Positions 59,703 to 64,000 of a stretch of 64,000 nucleotides of DNA are shown in pieces. The notes beneath the pieces are model-generated. The model was not told the origin of the DNA, ran no database searches, and worked only from the letters and a program-made list of their open reading frames with translations. The stretch's first letter is position 1; each line of letters starts with the position of its first letter. The position numbers were made by a program, and so were the translations under genes. The stretch comes from Thiohalocapsa sp. ML1 (GTDB lineage Bacteria; Pseudomonadota; Gammaproteobacteria; Chromatiales; Chromatiaceae), in the NCBI RefSeq assembly GCF_001469165.1, contig NZ_JABX01000016.1, forward strand, positions 59,801 through 123,800, read 5' to 3'.

Positions 59703-59978
59703 ATGTCCGCCCAGAACCCTGTGCCGCCCGCCGTGCAGCTCTGCCACGAGCTGCTTGCGTGGCTGATTCCGCTGCTGGACCAGTTCCCGCGCACCCGCCG
59801 CTTCACGCTGGGGGAGCGGCTGGAGGGCGGGCTCTTGTTCGTGCTGGAGAACCTGGTGGACGCGGCCTACGCCCGCGACAAGCGCGAGGCCCTGGCGCGC
59901 GCCAACCGCCGGCTCGCGGTGGTGCGCCACCTGTGGCGGCTGTGCTTGCCTGGCGGCCGGCGCTGTGATCCGGCGTGA
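59703..59978 (+). CDS. Avd-like four-helix-bundle protein of diversity-generating retroelements, truncated
   Basis: A 91-residue protein with the Avd signature: LCHELLAWLIPLLDQFPRTR, RFTLGERLEGGLLFVLENLV, then ARANRRLAVVRHLWRLC. Avd helps the retroelement reverse transcriptase during mutagenic retrohoming. Usual length is about 110-130 residues; the last helix is missing here, so it may be non-functional. No reverse transcriptase is found in the window, and no template repeat was recognised. It could also be one of the plain four-helix proteins related to Avd and the 23S rRNA intervening-sequence proteins. Confidence 0.6.
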   Translation: MSAQNPVPPAVQLCHELLAWLIPLLDQFPRTRRFTLGERLEGGLLFVLENLVDAAYARDKREALARANRRLAVVRHLWRLCLPGGRRCDPA

Positions 59979-60027
59979 GCCATTGTGCTAGCCTCTTCGG
60001 CATCGCCTGATGCCTTGGTGTACCGCC

Positions 60028-60855
60028 ATGACCCGCAGCGCTGCGACCGAGCCCGCGGCGGTCCAAGACCCGCCCTATCGAGGCGCCGACGGCGCCGTCG
60101 AGTCCCGCTCCGAGGACGGCCGCCGCGTCTCGGAGGCGGACTACTGGGCGGCGTATTACCACGCCGCGGACATCTGCTACGAATGGAACGACGGCCGCCT
60201 GGAGGAGAAGTCCGTGTCCAGTTGGGAGACCATTGCCGTCTACAAGTGGCTGATGGGCCTGCTGGAGCACTTTTTGAACGTGCATCCCATTGCCGACTGG
60301 GTGGTGCTGGAGATGGGCTTCCGCCTGGCGCTGACGGACAAGACCGTCATCCGCCGGCCGGACTTGGGTGTCGTGCGCCGGGACAATCCGACTCCCCTGC
60401 GCCCGGAGATGGCCTCCTATCCGGGCGTCTTCGATCTCTGCATCGAGGCGCTGTCCGACCTGCGGCCCGAGGACATTCGCCGCGACACCGTGACCAAGCG
60501 CGGTGAGTACGCCAGGGGCGGCGTGCCGGAGTACTACATCCTTTCTCATCGCGGCGAGCACCAAGCCTTCTACACCCTTGATGTCTCTGGGGACGCCTCC
60601 GGCCGCTATGTGCCGCTGCCCGTCACCGACGGCATGGTCCGCTCGCGGGTCCTGCCCGGCTTCCAGTTCCGCCAGAGCGACCTCATTGCGCGGCCGAACT
60701 GGGAGCGCATGCGTGCCGATCCGGTATATGCCGGCTTCGTGCTGCCTGGCTGGACCGCGGCCGAGCAGCGCGCCGAGGCGGAGGCCGCCGCGCGCCGGCG
60801 GGCCGAAGCGGAGCTTGCGCGGCTGCGCGCGCAGATCGCTGCGCCGAAACAATAG
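60028..60855 (+). CDS. Uma2-family endonuclease-like protein with coiled-coil tail
   Basis: About 275 residues, longer than the other Uma2 genes here. The core has DICYEWNDGRLEEKSVSSWE, VIRRPDLGVVRRD (Asp), FDLCIEALSDLRPEDIRRDT (Glu) with a following Lys in VTKRGEYARGGVPEYYIL. The last 40 residues (RAEAEAAARRRAEAELARLR) form a charged coiled coil. The start is the ATG at 60028 or 60010. A REP palindrome pair follows the stop. Confidence 0.8.
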   Translation: MTRSAATEPAAVQDPPYRGADGAVESRSEDGRRVSEADYWAAYYHAADICYEWNDGRLEEKSVSSWETIAVYKWLMGLLEHFLNVHPIADWVVLEMGFRLALTDKTVIRRPDLGVVRRDNPTPLRPEMASYPGVFDLCIEALSDLRPEDIRRDTVTKRGEYARGGVPEYYILSHRGEHQAFYTLDVSGDASGRYVPLPVTDGMVRSRVLPGFQFRQSDLIARPNWERMRADPVYAGFVLPGWTAAEQRAEAEAAARRRAEAELARLRAQIAAPKQ

Positions 60856-60881
60856 GCGCGGGCCGGCGGCACCTGCCTACT

Positions 60882-60925
60882 GCGGACTGAAGTCCGCCTT
60901 CCCCAGGGGGCCGACTGAAGTCGGC
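60882..60925. repeat. Two REP palindromes
   Basis: GCGGACTGAAGTCCGC (60882-60897) and GCCGACTGAAGTCGGC (60910-60925), the second identical to the core of the nrtA-nrtB array units. Confidence 0.9.
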
Positions 60926-60963
60926 GTACCCGGGAACGGCCTCACAACTTCCGCACTGGTGGC

Positions 60964-61079
60964 ACTAGCCACTAGCCATTAGTGCTTCGCTGCGGAAGTC
61001 TCGAGTCCGGTTGCCTCTCGTTGTCGTTGTCGTGGTCGCTATCGAGCGCTGCGCCAGACGATTACGACAACGACAACGA
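60964..61079. repeat. ACTAGCC heptamers and a 16-bp inverted repeat
   Basis: Two ACTAGCC units at 60964-60977, then a perfect inverted repeat TCGTTGTCGTTGTCGT (61018-61033) and ACGACAACGACAACGA (61064-61079) with a 30-base loop. This is the 3' side of lpdA and could terminate it. Confidence 0.85.
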
Positions 61080-61110
61080 TCGGAGACGGCCTCGGAACAT
61101 CTGCGCGGCT

Positions 61111-61129
61111 GCACTAGCCCCTAGCCCCT
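61111..61129. repeat. CCCCTAG heptamers at the end of lpdA
   Basis: GCACTAG, CCCCTAG and CCCCT. The TAG stop of lpdA on the minus strand is part of this array. Confidence 0.9.
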
Positions 61130-62554
61130 CTTCTTGGGAGGCAGGAGGTCCGTAATCGACCCATGCGCCATCTCCGCCGCGAGCCCGATGGTCTCGTTCA
61201 GCGTCGGGTGCGGGTGGATGGTCATGCCGATGTCTTCCATGTCGGCGCCCATCTCCAAGGCCAGCACCGTCTCGCCGATGAGCTCGCCGGCGTTGGGGCC
61301 GACGATGCCGGCGCCGAGGATGCGCTTGGTCTCGGGGTCGAACAGGAGCTTGGTGAGCCCCTCTTCGCGGTGGATGCCGAGCGCGCGCCCGCTGGCGGCC
61401 CAGGGGAAGACGCCCTTCTCCACCGCGATGCCCTTGGCCGCTGCCTCGTGCTCGGTGAGACCCATCCAGGCGACTTCCGGGTTCGTGTAGGCCACGGACG
61501 GGATGGTGAGCGGGTCGAACAGCGCGGGCTCGCCGGCGATGACCTCGGCGGCCACCTTGCCCTCGTGCGTCGCCTTGTGCGCCAGCATGGGGCCGCCGAC
61601 GACGTCGCCGATGGCGTAGATGTTCGGCACGTTGGTGCGCATGTGCTGGTCGGTCTTGATGAAGCCGTGCTCGTCCACCTTGACGCCGGCGGCCTCGGCG
61701 TTGATGAGCTTGCCGTTGGGGCGGCGGCCGACGGCGACGAGTACCTTGTCGTAAGTGGCCTCGCCCGCGGACTTGCCCTCGAATTCCACCTTGATGCCGT
61801 CGGCGGCCGCTTCCATGCGCGCGACCTTGGTCTCCAGCATGATCTTGTTGTAGCGCGGCTTGATGACCTTCTGCAGCGCGCGCACCAGGTCGATGTCGGC
61901 GCCGGGCATGAGCTGGTCTTTGAATTCGACGACGTCGATGCTGCTGCCGAGCGCCGCGTAGACGCTCGCCATCTCAAGCCCGATGATGCCGCCGCCCACC
62001 ACCAGCATGCGCTCCGGGATGCCCTGGATCTCCAGCGCATCGGTGGAGTCCATCACGCGCGGGTCGTCGTGCGGAAAGCCCGGGATGCGGATCGGGCTCG
62101 AGCCCGCGGCGATGATGCAGTGGTCGAAGATCACGGACACCTTGCCCTCGCGTGTGTCGACGCCCAAGCGGTTCGGCGACTCGAAGCGCCCGGTGCCCTG
62201 AATCACCTCCACGCCGCGCTGCTTGGCCATGCCGGCGAGGCCGGTCGTGAGCTTCTTGACCACCTTGTCCTTGCCGGCGCGCATCTTGTCCAAGTCGATC
62301 TCGGGCGGCGCGAAGGTCACGCCCATCGCGCCCATGGTCTTGGCCTCTTCGATGATGGCGGCGGTGTGCAGCAGCGCCTTCGACGGGATGCAGCCGACGT
62401 TGAGGCAGACGCCGCCGAGGGTCGGATAGCGCTCGACGAGCACCACGCGCAGGCCCAAATCCGCGGCACGGAAGGCCGCCGTATAGCCGCCGGGGCCGCC
62501 GCCGAGCACGGCGACCTGGGCGCTCTGTTCCTTGACGGGGGGTGAATCGGTCAT
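61121..62554 (-). CDS. lpdA: Dihydrolipoyl dehydrogenase
   Basis: A 477-residue FAD enzyme (E3 of 2-oxo-acid dehydrogenase complexes or the glycine cleavage system). It has VAVLGGGPGGYTAAFRAADL for FAD, the redox disulfide in GGVCLNVGCIPSK, NAD-binding MLVVGGGIIGLEMASVYAAL, and the active-site His-Glu near HPHPTLNETI. The complex partners are not in the window. The stop codon lies in a CCCCTAG heptamer array, but the final PPKKRG is a normal E3 ending, so little or nothing was lost. Confidence 0.96.
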   Translation of the reverse strand: MTDSPPVKEQSAQVAVLGGGPGGYTAAFRAADLGLRVVLVERYPTLGGVCLNVGCIPSKALLHTAAIIEEAKTMGAMGVTFAPPEIDLDKMRAGKDKVVKKLTTGLAGMAKQRGVEVIQGTGRFESPNRLGVDTREGKVSVIFDHCIIAAGSSPIRIPGFPHDDPRVMDSTDALEIQGIPERMLVVGGGIIGLEMASVYAALGSSIDVVEFKDQLMPGADIDLVRALQKVIKPRYNKIMLETKVARMEAAADGIKVEFEGKSAGEATYDKVLVAVGRRPNGKLINAEAAGVKVDEHGFIKTDQHMRTNVPNIYAIGDVVGGPMLAHKATHEGKVAAEVIAGEPALFDPLTIPSVAYTNPEVAWMGLTEHEAAAKGIAVEKGVFPWAASGRALGIHREEGLTKLLFDPETKRILGAGIVGPNAGELIGETVLALEMGADMEDIGMTIHPHPTLNETIGLAAEMAHGSITDLLPPKKRG

Positions 62555-62572
62555 GGGGAGGCCTATGGGTTT

Positions 62573-62730
62573 GAAGAGGATGAGACAGGGGTTTGTCTTG
62601 ATGGCTGACGATCTTGGCCGGCAACTGCCACAGTGCCCGCAGCAGCGCCGCCGCGCGCGCGCCGCTCCCCTGCCTGCCTATCGTAGGCATACAGCACGAC
62701 GTTGGTGTCAACGAAGGGCTTCGCGGTCAC
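62573..62730 (-). pseudogene. PIN-domain toxin, frameshifted and truncated
   Basis: A GTG at 62730 starts VTAKPFVDTNVVLYAYDRQA, a VapC-like N-terminus with the first catalytic Asp. In the following GCGCGC-rich run the frame shifts, and AAALLRALWQLPAKIVSHQ continues one frame away before similarity ends near the lpdA start. About two thirds of the toxin is missing. It overlaps the antitoxin gene upstream by 23 bp. Confidence 0.65.
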
Positions 62731-62962
62731 GCAGCGCGTCGCGCGCGGCGGCGCGCCCGTCGGGACGAAAGCCGAGGTCGAAGCCCGCGTCGAGGTCGGC
62801 GAGGGCGTTGCGGCGCGCCTGCTCGCAGCGCTCGTTGCGCTCAACGAGGCGTTCGAGCTCGGCGCGCAGTAGCCCACGGACGGAGGTTTGCCGGTCCGCG
62901 GCGAGGCTCTTGAGCTTGCCGATCAGGGCCTGATCCAGCGCGAGGGTGATGTTCTGGCGCAT
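62708..62962 (-). CDS. Ribbon-helix-helix antitoxin
   Basis: An 84-residue protein with an N-terminal ribbon-helix-helix (MRQNITLALDQALIGKLKSL, RQTSVRGLLRAELERLV) of the CopG/VapB type, which binds operator DNA as a dimer, and a C-terminal tail for toxin binding. Its toxin partner, encoded just downstream, is broken, so this is probably an orphan antitoxin. Confidence 0.75.
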   Translation of the reverse strand: MRQNITLALDQALIGKLKSLAADRQTSVRGLLRAELERLVERNERCEQARRNALADLDAGFDLGFRPDGRAAARDALRDREALR

Positions 62963-63058
62963 GGCCGGCTTCTCAGTGTTTTCACGTGGATCACGTGTGT
63001 AACACCTGCCGTCCAGCAGATCAATCGTCGCCGCACTGCGCCGCTGCCGCGGCCCCGA

Positions 63059-63658
63059 TCAGACCCGCACGCCGCAGGTGCCGAGCTGCCGGCGCAGGAT
63101 CGGGTCGGTGCGGTTCTTCGACGTCGCCGCCTTCATGAACACCACCACCCGGTCGATGTCGCGCACCACGCCGAGCAGCGTTGCCGGGTCCGGGAAGCGG
63201 TCCCTGAGCGACTCGAAGGCCATGTCCATCAGGGTCTCGTCGGCGCGAGAGATGCCAACGGCGTAGGCCACCGCGCAGGCGAGCCCCGGATGACGATGAT
63301 GGATGCGCCCGGCGAAGCGCCGCCAGGACTCCTGCCAGCCGGCCCATTCCGGCGCGGACACGCTGCCCTTGCTGGTGCGCAGGTAGAGCACGGTCTTGAG
63401 CACCTCCCCGCGCCAGGGCCAGTCCGCCAGCGCCGCCGCCGCCCGCAGCCGGTCGATGACCTTGCCGTGGTAGACCTGGCAGTGATCGCACTGGTAGTAG
63501 AGTGCGAGCGCGTAGGCGATGTACTCGCGCTCCAGTTCGGCCAGCGTGAAGGGGTCTGACTCCCCGGGTGATCCGGAGAAGGTGTGTGCATGCAGCTCGT
63601 TCAACACATCGTTGAACGGCTGCCCTTGGATGGATTCTCGAACGGCTCGCCCGGCCAT
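63059..63658 (-). CDS. AhpD/carboxymuconolactone-decarboxylase-like protein
   Basis: A 199-residue all-helical protein with the AhpD/CMD core motif YYQCDHCQVYHGKVIDRLR, which contains the C-x-x-C-x-x-x-H redox site (C-D-H-C-Q-V-Y-H). AhpD members reduce peroxiredoxin partners; the carboxymuconolactone decarboxylase branch lacks this role. The C-terminal half (FESLRDRFPDPATLLGVVRD) is unlike short AhpD. The ATG at 63658 with GAGG 8 bp upstream is preferred to a GTG at 63667. Confidence 0.72.
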   Translation of the reverse strand: MAGRAVRESIQGQPFNDVLNELHAHTFSGSPGESDPFTLAELEREYIAYALALYYQCDHCQVYHGKVIDRLRAAAALADWPWRGEVLKTVLYLRTSKGSVSAPEWAGWQESWRRFAGRIHHRHPGLACAVAYAVGISRADETLMDMAFESLRDRFPDPATLLGVVRDIDRVVVFMKAATSKNRTDPILRRQLGTCGVRV

Positions 63659-63765
63659 GATTCGCACCTCGTACGGCTAGGGTGGAACATTAGTATTCGG
63701 CGATATTGTGACAGTAGCGTCGAGCGTGGCGTTTGTCCGGGGTCAGGCTTTGCGGTGCCGCCCCC

Positions 63766-63958
63766 GGGTACGCCGACTTCAGTCGGCCGGCTCCGGGTGC
63801 GCCGACTTCAGTCGGCTGCGTCCGCGTCGGGCGCAATGCCCGGCGCGGACGGCGGGCCGGCTAAAGCCGGCGCACCCAGGGGGCGCCGCCGCCTGGGTGC
63901 GCCGACTTCAGTCGGCTGCGTCCGTGTCGGGCTCAATGCCCGGCGCGGACGCTGCCCG
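63766..63958. repeat. Cluster of REP palindromes at the window end
   Basis: GCCGACTTCAGTCGGC at 63772, 63801 and 63901, and GCCGGCTAAAGCCGGC at 63856, spaced by GTGTCGGGC-type linkers (CAATGCCCGGCGCGGACG occurs twice). A mosaic of the same dispersed palindrome families as upstream. Confidence 0.9.
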
Positions 63959-64000
63959 GCGTCGAGCGCTTGCGCGAGCGCGCGCTGTCGGCACCGCCCA

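Overview
The window is about 68-70% GC by eye and looks like one contig of a gammaproteobacterium. A purple sulfur bacterium or relative (order Chromatiales) is the best guess. This is inferred from the gene set (NasS/NasT-controlled nitrate assimilation, cytochrome P460, DUF6394 plus a potassium channel, DUF971, many Uma2 nucleases) and from the dispersed GCCGACT-type palindromes; no rRNA or tRNA is present to confirm it.

Layout. 1-1600 is a graveyard of mobile and toxin-antitoxin genes (frameshifted antidote, IS91-like, IS1595 and REP-associated transposase remnants). 1.6-5.7 kb holds pstS behind a Pho box between two 291-bp direct repeats, a cytochrome P460, a Cys-rich MarR regulator with two matching operators, and a second P460 remnant. 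5.7-9.4 kb holds a calcium-type P-type ATPase and a broken SYLF gene. 9.6-21.7 kb is a complete minus-strand nitrate-assimilation locus: nasT, then a sigma-54 promoter, tandem ANTAR-target hairpins, an attenuator, nrtA-nrtB-nrtC-nasS-nirB-nirD-nasA. 22-41.4 kb is mostly housekeeping (globin, SNase-HhH, RRM protein, hydrolase, DUF6394/K+ channel, hemerythrin, hemH, DUF971, TetR, PBP1A, manA, pcm, SDR) and ends in a 1195-residue MmeI-like restriction-methylation enzyme whose specificity region has atypical composition. 41.5-45.1 kb is an accessory island: a Tlde1-like toxin overlapping a small membrane protein, broken VapBC/PIN genes, and three copies of a palindromic element. 45-52.5 kb has two TPR proteins sharing near-identical 150-bp repeats around an MFS transporter and a Uma2 gene. 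52.6-64 kb carries ald, a double-thioredoxin protein, telA, a LecA-like lectin, three tandem Uma2 paralogues, a diversity-generating-retroelement Avd-like remnant, lpdA, a broken RHH/PIN module and an AhpD-like protein.

The strongest general observation is the number of short tandem arrays with a 7-bp period but unrelated sequences (GAAGTTT, GAGTGAA, GAATAAC, CCCCTAG, GGGCCGA, GGTCGGT). They occupy intergenic spacers, including spacers inside the nitrate operon, and sometimes supply the last codons or stop of a gene. Together with the 30-bp REP array between nrtA and nrtB and the 148-bp element whose end supplies the TGA stop of the adjoining gene in all three copies, they suggest repeat families that act at gene 3' ends.
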